Assembly: GCF_900961225.1 (NCBI RefSeq) | Contig: NZ_CAAHFN010000011.1 | Span: 62,001-126,000 of the forward strand | Length of the DNA: 64,000 nucleotides | Source of the DNA: Modicisalibacter radicis | GTDB taxonomy: Bacteria > Pseudomonadota > Gammaproteobacteria > Pseudomonadales > Halomonadaceae | Direction of reading: 5' to 3' | In this document: positions 8,184-17,484 of the stretch, piece by piece | Layout of the letters: each line of letters begins with the position of its first letter | Numbering within the stretch: position 1 is the first letter of the stretch | The notes under the pieces: generated by a model | What the model saw: the letters and a program-made list of their open reading frames with translations, nothing else | Told to the model about the DNA's origin: nothing | The model's database searches: none | Translations under genes and position numbers: made by a program

Positions 8184-9293
8184 ATGTCTACCCACCATCT
8201 CACGCTAGGCGTGCTCAACGGCGACGATATCGGCCACGAGATCGTTCCCGCCGCCGTCGAGCTGGCTCAGGCGGCCGCCGAGAGCAGCGGCTTGCTCATC
8301 GACTGGCGGCCCATGCCGATCGGCCGCAAGGCGCTGGACGAGCACGGCTCCACCCTGCCCGATGGCACCCTCGACGCGCTGTCGAAGCTGGACGGTTTCA
8401 TTCTCGGGCCGATCGGTCATCGCGAGTACCCCGACGTCGAGGGCGCGATCAACCCCCATCCGATCCTGCGCAAGACCTTCGACCTGTTCGCCAATGTCCG
8501 TCCTACCCGCTCCTACCCGGACATTGGGTGCCTCTACGACGATATCGATCTGGTGATCGTGCGGGAAAACAACGAAGGCTTTCAGCCCGACCGCAATGTC
8601 GTCGCCGGCTCGGGCGAATTCCGCCCGACCCACGACACCACGATTTCGGTGCGCGTGATCACCCGCGAAGGCAGTCGCAAGGTCGCCGAAGCCGCCCTGA
8701 AGATTGCCCGGTCGCGCCGCCGGAAGCTGACCATCGTGCACAAGAATACCGTGTTCAAGCTGGGCTGCGGCATGTTCGTCGAAGAGTGCTACCGGGCCGC
8801 CGAGGCCTTTCCAGATGTCGAGGTGGACGAGGCAATCGTCGACACCTTCGCCATGCATCTGATCCGCCATCCCCAGCAGTACGATGTGGTGGTGACCACC
8901 AACATGTTCGGCGACATCCTCACCGACGAAGCGGCGGGGCTGGTCGGCGGGCTGGGCATGGCGCCGGGGCTGTGCATCGGCCGCGGCAACCTGGCCATGG
9001 CGCAGGCGACCCACGGCTCGGCGCCGGACATCGCCGGCACCGGCCTGGCCAACCCCTACGCGATGATCGAGTCCACCCGCATGCTGATCGAATGGCTGGG
9101 ACAGCGCCACGACATCGCCCCGGCGCGTGACGCCGCCGAGTTGATGGCGACCGGAATCCGCGCCGCCCTCGCCGATCCGACGACCCGTACGCCGGATATC
9201 CTGGGCACCGGACGGCACGCGGACATGGTTGCCGCCATACATCGAACGATCGACCGGGGCGCGATCGACCGGGGCGCTACCGGGATGACCTGA
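8184..9293 (+). CDS. Isocitrate/isopropylmalate dehydrogenase family protein
   Basis: The 369-aa NAD(P)-dependent beta-decarboxylating dehydrogenase is of the class that includes isopropylmalate, tartrate/D-malate and isocitrate dehydrogenases. Seen: LNGDDIGHEIVP at the N-terminus, VRENNEGFQPDRN, the catalytic lysine region VHKNTVFKLG, metal ligands in NMFGDILTDEAAGLVGGLG, and the cofactor loop HGSAPDIAGTGLANP. The position that is normally tyrosine after ENNEG reads Phe-Gln, so the proton donor may differ. The start is MSTHHLTLG with GAGGGA upstream; an open frame further upstream overlaps the previous gene and is not protein-like. It probably completes the pathway begun by the MmgE/PrpD enzymes. 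Confidence 0.88.
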   Translation: MSTHHLTLGVLNGDDIGHEIVPAAVELAQAAAESSGLLIDWRPMPIGRKALDEHGSTLPDGTLDALSKLDGFILGPIGHREYPDVEGAINPHPILRKTFDLFANVRPTRSYPDIGCLYDDIDLVIVRENNEGFQPDRNVVAGSGEFRPTHDTTISVRVITREGSRKVAEAALKIARSRRRKLTIVHKNTVFKLGCGMFVEECYRAAEAFPDVEVDEAIVDTFAMHLIRHPQQYDVVVTTNMFGDILTDEAAGLVGGLGMAPGLCIGRGNLAMAQATHGSAPDIAGTGLANPYAMIESTRMLIEWLGQRHDIAPARDAAELMATGIRAALADPTTRTPDILGTGRHADMVAAIHRTIDRGAIDRGATGMT

Positions 9294-9338
9294 AGGCCTG
9301 ACTGCGTGACAAACCGGCAGTCGCCGGCCTGGATGCCC

Positions 9339-10319
<981 letters not shown>

Positions 10320-10359
10320 GAAATCCTCCACAAGGCGACAGGCGGAATTGAGCTAACTA

Positions 10360-10378
10360 ATGTTATGTTATAACATAT
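10360..10378. promoter_or_regulatory. Zur box in the znuA/znuC divergent promoter
   Basis: The core TATGTTATAACATA (10364-10377) is a perfect 14-base palindrome matching the gammaproteobacterial Zur operator core GTTATA-TATAAC. It lies 41 bases from the znuA start and 61 from znuC, so one zinc-loaded Zur dimer pair could repress both directions. Confidence 0.88.
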
Positions 10379-10438
10379 CTTTTATGCAACGCCGCGAGTA
10401 TCGCCTCGGCCTCACTTCCTTTTCATTCGGTAACCCTC

Positions 10439-11167
10439 ATGAGATTGCTGTCGATCGAAAACCTGGATATCGCCCTTGGAGGGCATCTCGTGCTGGAGGA
10501 TGTCGATCTGAGCCTCGCGCGGGGCGAGATCGTCACCATCCTGGGCCCCAACGGCTCGGGGAAGACAACGCTGCTGAGGAGCATCATCGGCTCGCTGGCA
10601 CCGACACGAGGCCATATCGACAAGGCTCCGGGGCTGACCATTGGCTATGTTCCCCAGCGCCTGCATCTCGATGCCACCCTGCCAATGACGGTGTCGCGCT
10701 TGATGAGTCTGCCCCGGCGACACGCACCCGGCGCTGTTGCCCAGGCGCTCCGGCGAGCGGGTGTCACCGATCAGGCCGACCGTCAGGTCAGCGCGCTGTC
10801 GGGCGGTCAGTTGCAACGCGCCCTGCTGGCGCGTGCCCTGCTGGAATCTCCCGATCTGTTGATCCTCGATGAGGCCACCCAGGGGCTCGACCACCGCGGT
10901 ACTGCCGATTTCTATCGTCAACTCGCGCGGGTACGCCATGAGCTGGACTGCGGCGTGCTGATGATCAGCCACGAGCTGCATGCAGTGATGCGGGCCTCGG
11001 ATCGTGTCGTTTGCCTGAATCGCTCGGTCCGTTGCGCGGGGCCGCCCGAGCGGGTTGTCGCCTCACCGGCATATCGAGCCATGTTCGGTCACGACAACCT
11101 GGATGCCCTTGCCCTTTACCGCCATGACCACGACCAGGCAAGGGTCCCCTCGGAGCTTTCTTCATGA
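10439..11167 (+). CDS. znuC: Zinc ABC transporter ATP-binding protein ZnuC
   Basis: The 242-aa cytoplasmic ATPase powers ZnuB. Motifs in order: Walker A GPNGSGKTTLL (about residues 37-47), Q-loop in YVPQRL, signature LSGGQLQRALLAR, Walker B LLILDEATQGLD, and switch histidine in MISHELHAVM. The stop overlaps the znuB start by four bases (ATGA), a sign of translational coupling. It should be controlled by the Zur box at 10360. Confidence 0.96.
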   Translation: MRLLSIENLDIALGGHLVLEDVDLSLARGEIVTILGPNGSGKTTLLRSIIGSLAPTRGHIDKAPGLTIGYVPQRLHLDATLPMTVSRLMSLPRRHAPGAVAQALRRAGVTDQADRQVSALSGGQLQRALLARALLESPDLLILDEATQGLDHRGTADFYRQLARVRHELDCGVLMISHELHAVMRASDRVVCLNRSVRCAGPPERVVASPAYRAMFGHDNLDALALYRHDHDQARVPSELSS

Positions 11168-11994
11168 TCCTCGACGACTTTCTGGTTCGCGCCGCCCTGG
11201 CCGGCATCGGCGTCGCGCTGGCCGCCGCCCCGCTCGGCTGCTTCGTCGTATGGCGGCGCATGGCGTTCTTTGGCGATGCCACCGCGCACGCAGCCATCCT
11301 CGGCGTGGCACTCTCTCTGGTGCTGTCCACTTCGCTCTTCGCCGGCGTGCTGGTCGTTTCGCTCCTCATGGCCATGATCGTTTCTCTGCTGAGCGGCAAG
11401 GGCTTTGCCATGGATACGCTGCTGGGTGTCATGGCTCACTCGGCGCTCGCCTTCGGACTGGTGGCAGTCTCCTTCATCTCCGGTGTGCGTATCGATTTGA
11501 TGGCGTACCTGTTCGGCGATATCCTCGCCGTCGGCAAGGCCGATCTCGCCGTCATCTGGGGAGGTACCGCCCTCGTCATGGGGCTGATGGGATGGCGCTG
11601 GTCGCGGCTGCTGACCGCCACGCTCAATGCGGATCTTGCCCATGCCAGCGGCGTCGATCCAAGGCGCGAACGATGGATCCTCACCCTGTCCCTAGCCGTG
11701 GTCGTCGCGGTAGCGCTCAAGGTCGTGGGCGTGCTGCTGATCGCTGCCCTGCTGATCATTCCCGCCGCCGCGGCGCGGCCCCTCAGCCGTACGCCGGAGA
11801 GCATGGCCCTGCTCGCGGCGATGATCGCCGTCACCGCCGCCCTGAGCGGCCTGCAGACGGCCTACTGGTTCGATACGCCGACCGGGCCTACCATCGTGAG
11901 CCTGGCCGCGGTGCTGTTCGCCGTCACCAGCCTGGCCGGGCACGTGAGGCGCAAGGTCTCGCGTGCCGGGCCCGCTTCCGACAGGCCCCCCTGA
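11164..11994 (+). CDS. znuB: Zinc ABC transporter permease ZnuB
   Basis: The 276-aa integral membrane protein of the ABC-3 family has about eight hydrophobic segments. The family motifs GIGVALAAAPLGCFVVWRRM, FFGDATAHAAILGVAL and LLIAALLIIPAAAARPLS are visible. It forms the zinc channel with ZnuC at the inner membrane. It is the last gene of the znuCB operon; folE2 converges on it from 12149. Confidence 0.96.
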   Translation: MILDDFLVRAALAGIGVALAAAPLGCFVVWRRMAFFGDATAHAAILGVALSLVLSTSLFAGVLVVSLLMAMIVSLLSGKGFAMDTLLGVMAHSALAFGLVAVSFISGVRIDLMAYLFGDILAVGKADLAVIWGGTALVMGLMGWRWSRLLTATLNADLAHASGVDPRRERWILTLSLAVVVAVALKVVGVLLIAALLIIPAAAARPLSRTPESMALLAAMIAVTAALSGLQTAYWFDTPTGPTIVSLAAVLFAVTSLAGHVRRKVSRAGPASDRPP

Positions 11995-12148
11995 GCGGGG
12001 TGCCCTGTAAACCCGGCGCATTGCATCGACGCGTGGATCTCGGTTCGTCCAACACCAAGACACGGCTCGGCTGGTCACGGCGAGCGCTTGCATGACTCCC
12101 GACCGGGGGCAAACTCCAGCCGCTTCCAAGTCGACCGCATCGCTCGCA

Positions 12149-13045
12149 CTAACTCCCTGCCCAGTTCCATTCACTGCGCGCGACCGCATCGTGGGCATGC
12201 AGGCTCTCGGCATGCACCACGCGCAACCGGAAGCCCTCGATGCCCGCCTGCCCGCGCAGGGCCTGGTGCAGTCGACGCGCCGCGTCCTCGCAGAACATCA
12301 GGTTCTGGCCGTTGGCCAGGGCGAAGGCCTGCTCGTCGATACGCTTGACAGCCGTCTGCAAGGCGGTACCAAGCGCACTCTCGATACGATCCACGAATGC
12401 CGCCAGCGGCAGGTCGTCGAGGCCGTTCGCCAGACGGATCGACAGATGGGCCTGGCTGCGCTGGCTGTGCGGCGTCGCTACAATGCCCTGCTCGCCGCCC
12501 AGCCATTCCCGGACTCCATCGTGCGTCACCGGCGTATCGGTGAAGCGCTCGTCGAACGCCTGCTGGATCAACTGGCGCGCCAGTGCAGCCGAACAGGGAC
12601 AGGTCGAGGAGTAGCCCACGGTCAGCTCGAGGATGGCTTGCAGGCCATGTTCATCACGCCGACAACGCAGCGTGAAGGGATAGGTTTTCCAGCCGGAAAG
12701 CGGGCTGATCAGTGCCGGGCGATTGAGCAGCGCCTCGCCACTCAGATCCAGAAAGGCCGCATTCGACAGCTCCCGGTGGCTTTCGAGAAAGGTCTCCAGC
12801 ACCGAGGCCACACGCACGAGCGACAGCTCCTGGTTGTCCAGCCCGGCCAGGGCCAGATACAGCCGCGACATGTGGATTCCGCGCGCCAGGGGATCCACCA
12901 GGTTGACCCCGGCGGCGGCGCGTCCTGCAATAGTCTGGCCGGCCACACGGAGCGGCAGCGCAATCTGCTCCATGCCGACCCAGTGCAAGGCGCCCTGACA
13001 AGGCGCCGAGACAGCGGCAACATCGACTAGCGCCTGCTGATTCAT
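12149..13045 (-). CDS. folE2: GTP cyclohydrolase FolE2 (type IB)
   Basis: The enzyme converts GTP to 7,8-dihydroneopterin triphosphate, the first step of folate (and often queuosine) synthesis. The 298-aa type IB enzyme does not strictly need zinc and is commonly a backup for FolE during zinc starvation. The family active-site cysteine lies in YSSTCPCSAAL, with SNAAFLDLSG and MFCEDAARRL also typical. Its position inside a zinc-uptake cluster fits that role. I could not find a Zur palindrome directly upstream. Confidence 0.95.
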   Translation of the reverse strand: MNQQALVDVAAVSAPCQGALHWVGMEQIALPLRVAGQTIAGRAAAGVNLVDPLARGIHMSRLYLALAGLDNQELSLVRVASVLETFLESHRELSNAAFLDLSGEALLNRPALISPLSGWKTYPFTLRCRRDEHGLQAILELTVGYSSTCPCSAALARQLIQQAFDERFTDTPVTHDGVREWLGGEQGIVATPHSQRSQAHLSIRLANGLDDLPLAAFVDRIESALGTALQTAVKRIDEQAFALANGQNLMFCEDAARRLHQALRGQAGIEGFRLRVVHAESLHAHDAVARSEWNWAGS

Positions 13046-13222
13046 GCGTCACTCCTGAAGGAGGGTTGAGTGGCTATCTCGTCGCGTACGTCCGGAGGGG
13101 TACGATCCATTGCCTTGAACTTCCTCGCGTTTTGCAGGAGCGGGATGACGCTGCGGCTTCATGGAAAGCCATGGCAGCATGATGCAGCTCTGGTCACCGG
13201 GGGCAGGGAGCCTCGTCGTGCA

Positions 13223-13250
13223 CGGCCGCCGGCCTGCAATGGCCGGCGGC
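13223..13250. other. GC-rich hairpin downstream of zinT
   Basis: GCCGCCGGCC and GGCCGGCGGC pair around a 6-base loop just after the zinT stop. No T-run follows on either strand, so this is at most a weak terminator or mRNA 3' stabiliser. The remainder of 13046-13256 shows nothing else. Confidence 0.45.
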
Positions 13251-13256
13251 GGATTC

Positions 13257-13934
13257 TCAGTGCGCGATCATTTCGCGAACGATGGCATCACCGTCCAGGT
13301 CCGACGGATAGTAAGTCGGCCAGTTCGTGACCTCTTCCAGCAGGGCTTCGCGGTCGTCTCCCCAGTACAGGTGGTAATGGTCGGCTTCGGTCGGGAAGAT
13401 GGCATGGTCGCTGAACTGGATGAACCGAGGCGCTCCGGCATCGCCCTCCTCGCGTTCGAATAGGTAGCGTACGCCTCTGTTGCCGGCCTCATAGGTCAGG
13501 ATCTCGTAGCCATCATAGTGATACTCACCGGCGTTCTTCTCGCCATCCCTGTAAAAGGTGACTTCATCCCCCTGGATGACGATACGATCGACCTGCGTCC
13601 GGTAACCTTTATCGTAATACTGCTTGTATTCTTCGGCCGTCTTCTTGCCGCCATGCTCCGCTTTATGGGCAAACACTGCATCGAGCGTCCCGTCCTGCAG
13701 ATAGGGATACACGGATTGCCAGTCCCCCTCCCAGTCGGAAAGCGACCGATCCTTCACCCGGGAATCCTCGAAATGCCCCGCATGGATGTCCTCGTCATGA
13801 CTATGTCCATGGTCGTGCTCATGGCCATGGTCGTGCTCGTGGGATGACTGCGACGCCCCTGCACTCTGGAAGCTGGCTAATGCCAGCAGGCTGATCGCGA
13901 CGACGCCGGTTCTTCCTGCCCGTGAAAATTGCAC
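13257..13934 (-). CDS. zinT: Zinc-binding periplasmic protein ZinT, GTG start
   Basis: The 225-aa exported zinc chaperone delivers metal to ZnuA under zinc starvation. It has a signal peptide (about residues 1-26, ending near SAGAS) and a His-rich linker with repeated HDHGHEHDHGHSHD. The ZinT domain follows, with SDWEGDWQSVYPYL, EYKQYYDKGYRTQVDRI and the metal-ligand HYHLYWGD and HAIFPTE regions. A GTG start at 13934 is preferred because AAGGAG lies about 9 bases upstream; an upstream TTG at 13976 has no ribosome site. The Zur palindrome lies 48 bases upstream. Confidence 0.95.
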   Translation of the reverse strand: MQFSRAGRTGVVAISLLALASFQSAGASQSSHEHDHGHEHDHGHSHDEDIHAGHFEDSRVKDRSLSDWEGDWQSVYPYLQDGTLDAVFAHKAEHGGKKTAEEYKQYYDKGYRTQVDRIVIQGDEVTFYRDGEKNAGEYHYDGYEILTYEAGNRGVRYLFEREEGDAGAPRFIQFSDHAIFPTEADHYHLYWGDDREALLEEVTNWPTYYPSDLDGDAIVREMIAH

Positions 13935-13980
13935 CTTGAAGATCTCCTTTTTCGACAAAACGAAGGTTTGTCCCAAAATG

Positions 13981-13996
13981 GTATGTTATAACATAA
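13981..13996. promoter_or_regulatory. Zur box upstream of zinT (and facing the CGKC protein)
   Basis: The same perfect palindromic core as at 10364 (TATGTTATAACATA) lies at 13982-13995, between zinT on the minus strand and the exported protein at 14167 on the plus strand. Control of zinT is well founded by analogy with other Zur regulons; control of the plus-strand gene is inferred from position only. Confidence 0.88.
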
Positions 13997-14166
13997 TCCA
14001 AATCAACCGATCGCTTCAGGACCGTGCAAACAGGCCGAACCGAGTCGCACACGGCGTATGCGCCACATCGAACCTCGCGGCCCGAATCCTCTCTAAGGGG
14101 CATGCCGGGGCGGCCCAAGCAAGCGACGCGAGTCGCCTCATGCGTGCAACAACCAGGGAGACGACG

Positions 14167-14709
14167 ATGCTGAGATGGTTGATGGCAGTCACGCTGGGGC
14201 TGATATTGGCGAACTATCAGACCCTGCGCGCCGAGGATGACCCCGACGAGTCGCGCCTGGATACCGCGCTGGAGAGCGAAACGCAGACGCTGCGCCGCAA
14301 GGAGACCTTTCCCGCCGAGGAATATGCCAAGCTGGCCACCCGGGGAGACGCCACCCTCAACGGCCGGTTATTCCTTGATCACCCTTGCGGCAAATGCGTT
14401 CCTGTCGTCGGCGAGACAGTCGCCATCGCCCCGGCGACGCGCTACGCCGAAGAGGAAGCCCGGGCCATCGAGGCCGGCCTGACGATCGACCCCGCCGATC
14501 CACGCGCCCGTCGCCACACCCGTTATGCCGAGACCGACGAGGCGGGCTACTTCACGGCCAGGGACCTGCCCGCCGGCGATTACTTCGTGGCCGGAAGCAT
14601 CAGCCTGCCAGGCGCCAACCATCGACGGCGGGCGATCGTTCGACGGGTCCGTCTCGATGCCGGCCGCACGGTCACGCTCGCCCTGAGCCGCCATGTCGGC
14701 CGCGACTGA
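14167..14709 (+). CDS. Exported protein with CGKC motif and carboxypeptidase-regulatory-like fold
   Basis: Not a recognised named protein. It has 180 aa with a probable signal peptide (MLRWLMAVTLGLILANYQTLRA). Near residue 78 it has DHPCGKCVP, a CxxC pair able to bind metal or form a disulfide. The later stretch ETDEAGYFTARDLPAGDYFV is typical of carboxypeptidase regulatory-like/transthyretin beta-sandwich domains. Start chosen at MLRWLMAV with GGGAG 7 bases upstream. It is divergent from zinT with a Zur box between them, so a role in periplasmic zinc handling is possible but unproven. Confidence 0.75.
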   Translation: MLRWLMAVTLGLILANYQTLRAEDDPDESRLDTALESETQTLRRKETFPAEEYAKLATRGDATLNGRLFLDHPCGKCVPVVGETVAIAPATRYAEEEARAIEAGLTIDPADPRARRHTRYAETDEAGYFTARDLPAGDYFVAGSISLPGANHRRRAIVRRVRLDAGRTVTLALSRHVGRD

Positions 14710-14743
14710 TTCATGTGCACGTCATGGGATCTGTCGCGGCCGC

Positions 14744-15301
14744 TCAGTGCCCATTCTCGATGACAAGACCCGGCCAGTTCCTTTTCCAGCCCTTTGCCCG
14801 GGCCCGAGCGGCGAAGGCCTCGGGCTTGCTCTTCTTGGGATTCATCGTCACGTTCAGAGCGAACAGTGAACCGAGTCCGAATGGAGCGACTATCTCCAGC
14901 TCGCCACCGACCGTCAGACGGGCTCCTACCGCCGTTTCCCTTTCAACCCAGTACGTCATTGCATCGGCCGTCGAGTGGTATGGGTCGTCACCGTTTCGCG
15001 TGTGCATCCTGGCCTGATTCTTGACCGACCAGGGTCGCTCCAGCATTCCATGAAGTTGCAACTCGAGAAACCTGTCCCGGCCCTCGGTGGTGTCTGTCGG
15101 GTCGAAGTGGATCAAGTCGATATCCCCCAAGGGGGTCGGCTCCGAATAACCATGAAGCCTGTCCCAGACGAGATTTCGCACGAAGCCGGCCGCCAGGCAC
15201 CAGTCCTCGAGCCTGAGCCGACTGGCCACTTGTAGCGCCTCCTTCCTTTCGGAATCCGCTTCCAGCCAGGCGATCAACGTTTTCTCTGTCGTTATGGTCA
15301 T
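14744..15301 (-). CDS. Nucleotidyltransferase family protein (NTP_transf_6-like)
   Basis: The 185-aa cytoplasmic protein matches the pattern of the bacterial nucleotidyltransferase-like family PF06042: LAAGFVRNLVWDRLHG near residue 37, the acidic pair GDIDLIHFD, and WSVKNQARMH. The C-terminus has FALNVTMNPKKSKPEAFAAR. The GDID motif fits metal-dependent nucleotidyl transfer, but no substrate is known for the family. It stands alone, tail-to-tail with the CGKC protein gene. Confidence 0.85.
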   Translation of the reverse strand: MTITTEKTLIAWLEADSERKEALQVASRLRLEDWCLAAGFVRNLVWDRLHGYSEPTPLGDIDLIHFDPTDTTEGRDRFLELQLHGMLERPWSVKNQARMHTRNGDDPYHSTADAMTYWVERETAVGARLTVGGELEIVAPFGLGSLFALNVTMNPKKSKPEAFAARARAKGWKRNWPGLVIENGH

Positions 15302-15496
15302 GCCTCACCCCGGTTACCTAGGCATTGTCTGAAAACTGTCTGCGCGGGGCCACGACACGCGGCCTCCCGACGCGCCATGCAATCGACTTCGCGGCGCTGG
15401 TCGCGGCGACGTCGATGGAAGGGTTCCATGCGCACGCCCTGGATCGAGTGACCACCGCTTTCTCGTTGCGCCGGGCGGTGAGCGATCGCCGATTGG

Positions 15497-16453
15497 CTAT
15501 ATTTCCCCTCGCAGCGCCGGGCCATGTTCCAGAAACACCTGGGTCAGATGGTCGGCCACCACCCGGACTCGCCTGGAGTGAACCAGGTCCGAGTGAATGA
15601 CCAGCCAGATGGGCTGGTCGGCACCGAGCTCGGCATGGACGCAGACCAGGCCCGCCCGGCGGGCCAGGAAATGCGGCAGGACGGCCAGCCCAAGCCCTGC
15701 ACCGGCCGCCGCGATCTGGTTGGCCAGGGTGCTGGTCGTGATCCGGCACGCCCGTCCGCCCAGGGTGCGGTCCAGCCATTGCGCCGCCGGGAAACGAGGG
15801 TGCAGGTCCGTCCAGCCGATGAAATCGTCACCGTCGAACCGAGCCATGTCGGCACCGGCCTTTGCGTGCCGACGGCGCTGAACGTATTCCGGCGAGCCAT
15901 ACAGTCCGAACCCCAGCACACCCAAGCGCCGAAGGGTGACGTTGCCCCGTTCGGGCCTGACCATGCGAATCGCCAGGTCGGCGTCCCGGCGATGCAGGTT
16001 GACCGTCTGGATGCCCGTGAGCACTTCGAGTCGCAGCTCGGGGTGCCCGGCGTACAGCGTGTCCAACGAAGGAATGATCAGCGGGTTGGCCAGATTCTCG
16101 GCGGTAGCGAGCCGAACGCATCCCGTCACCTCCCCCAGGCCCTGCGCAGCCGCTCCGAAGGCCTCCCCCGCCTGTTCCAGCGCCTCGGCCCTGGCGATGA
16201 GCGCGGCACCTTCGTCGGTCGCCTGGTAACCGCTCTGATGGCGGGTGAACAGCGCGACCCCCAGCGCCGCTTCCAGGCGCTCGAGGCGCCGTGACACCGT
16301 CGCAATCCCCAGCCCCAGCGTGTTGGCTGCCGCGCTCAGGGTGCCGGCACGGGCAATCCCCAGAAATACCCGCGCATCGTCCCAGTTAAGCCGCGAGGGC
16401 TCGGATTTTCCGTTATCGGAAGGCCGGTTTCTTTTTCCAGGCGTAGTTTTCAT
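15497..16453 (-). CDS. LysR family transcriptional regulator
   Basis: The 318-aa protein has an N-terminal winged helix (about residues 25-85; GTLSAAANTLGLGIATVSRR is the helix-turn-helix) and a LysR substrate-binding domain after it. The basic leader of about 20 residues before LNWDDARVFLGIAR is longer than usual, so a later start is possible. It is divergent from the aldo/keto reductase gene with only 47 bases between, which makes that gene its likely target. Confidence 0.9.
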   Translation of the reverse strand: MKTTPGKRNRPSDNGKSEPSRLNWDDARVFLGIARAGTLSAAANTLGLGIATVSRRLERLEAALGVALFTRHQSGYQATDEGAALIARAEALEQAGEAFGAAAQGLGEVTGCVRLATAENLANPLIIPSLDTLYAGHPELRLEVLTGIQTVNLHRRDADLAIRMVRPERGNVTLRRLGVLGFGLYGSPEYVQRRRHAKAGADMARFDGDDFIGWTDLHPRFPAAQWLDRTLGGRACRITTSTLANQIAAAGAGLGLAVLPHFLARRAGLVCVHAELGADQPIWLVIHSDLVHSRRVRVVADHLTQVFLEHGPALRGEI

Positions 16454-16466
16454 GAAATCAGAAAAC
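16446..16466. promoter_or_regulatory. Inverted repeat GTTTTC-N9-GAAAAC over the LysR start codon
   Basis: Perfect 6-base arms span the lysR start, and a third GGTTTTC copy lies at 16479-16485 just before the reductase ribosome site. The arrangement fits an autoregulatory LysR site that also controls the divergent gene. Confidence 0.4.
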
Positions 16467-16500
16467 CATACTCTTCCCGGTTTTCACAAGGAGAGACGAC

Positions 16501-17484
16501 ATGCAACGACGCAAGCTGGGCAGGGATCTCGACGTATCGGCCATTGGACTCGGCTGCATGGGCATGAGCGAATTCTACGGCCCCCGCGACGACCGGGCAT
16601 CGCTGGGTGTCCTCGAGCGTGCCGTGGAGCTGGGCATCGATTTCTTCGATACCGCCGACATGTACGGCCCTCACCACAACGAGGAACTGATCGGACGTTT
16701 TCTCGCCTCGTACGGCGGCAGTATCAAGATCGCCACCAAGTTCGGTATCGTGCGGCGACCCGGCGAGTACCGCAGGGAGCTCGATAATACGCCCTCCTAT
16801 GCGCGCCAGGCCTGCGAGGCCTCGCTTCGCCGTCTGGGCATCGAGTGCATCGATCTCTTCTACGTGCACCGCCTGGATCCCGATCAGCCGATAGAGGAGA
16901 CGATGGCGGGCCTTGCCACGCTGGTTCGCGAAGGCAAGATTGCCAGGATCGGCCTGTGCGAGGTCAGCGCAGCCACGCTGCGTCGCGCCCATGCCGTTCA
17001 TCCGGTCACGGCGGTGCAGACGGAATACTCGCTATGGACACGCGACGTCGAAGCCGAGGTGTTGCCGACCTGCCGGGAACTGGGGATCGGTTTCGTCCCC
17101 TATTCTCCCCTGGGGCGCGGCTTCCTGACCGGCAGCTTCCAGAGCGACACGCGCTTCGAAGAGGGCGACTTCCGGGCGTCGCTGCCACGCTTCTCGCCCG
17201 AGAACATGGCCACCAATCGCTCGATCGTGGATGTCATTCGTCAGCTGGCCGAGCGCAAGGGATGTACCGCCGCCCAGATCGCGCTGGCCTGGCTGCTGGC
17301 GCAGGGCAACGATATCGTGCCGATTCCCGGCACCCGACGTGAACGCTACCTGCTGGAAAACGTCGACGCCCTCTCCGTCGTGCCGAGCGCCGAAGAACTC
17401 GCCCAACTGGACCGCGACATCGCGCAACTGCCGGTGGCCGGCGACCGTTATACCCGAGAAGGCATGAAAGGAGTCGATGCATGA
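16501..17484 (+). CDS. Aldo/keto reductase
   Basis: The 327-aa NADPH-dependent reductase is of the group with LGRDLDVSAIGLGCMGMSEF at the N-terminus. Catalytic residues: Asp and Tyr in DFFDTADMYGP, Lys in IKIATKFG and His in FYVHRLDP. The cofactor-binding end reads IPIPGTRR (here VPIPGTRRERYL). AAGGAG precedes the ATG. The next gene starts four bases before its stop. The physiological aldehyde or ketone is unknown. Confidence 0.94.
   Translation: MQRRKLGRDLDVSAIGLGCMGMSEFYGPRDDRASLGVLERAVELGIDFFDTADMYGPHHNEELIGRFLASYGGSIKIATKFGIVRRPGEYRRELDNTPSYARQACEASLRRLGIECIDLFYVHRLDPDQPIEETMAGLATLVREGKIARIGLCEVSAATLRRAHAVHPVTAVQTEYSLWTRDVEAEVLPTCRELGIGFVPYSPLGRGFLTGSFQSDTRFEEGDFRASLPRFSPENMATNRSIVDVIRQLAERKGCTAAQIALAWLLAQGNDIVPIPGTRRERYLLENVDALSVVPSAEELAQLDRDIAQLPVAGDRYTREGMKGVDA

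Noticed and set aside
13046-13256. Zur box for folE2
   Set aside because: I looked for GTTATA-TATAAC-like palindromes upstream of 13045 and found none.
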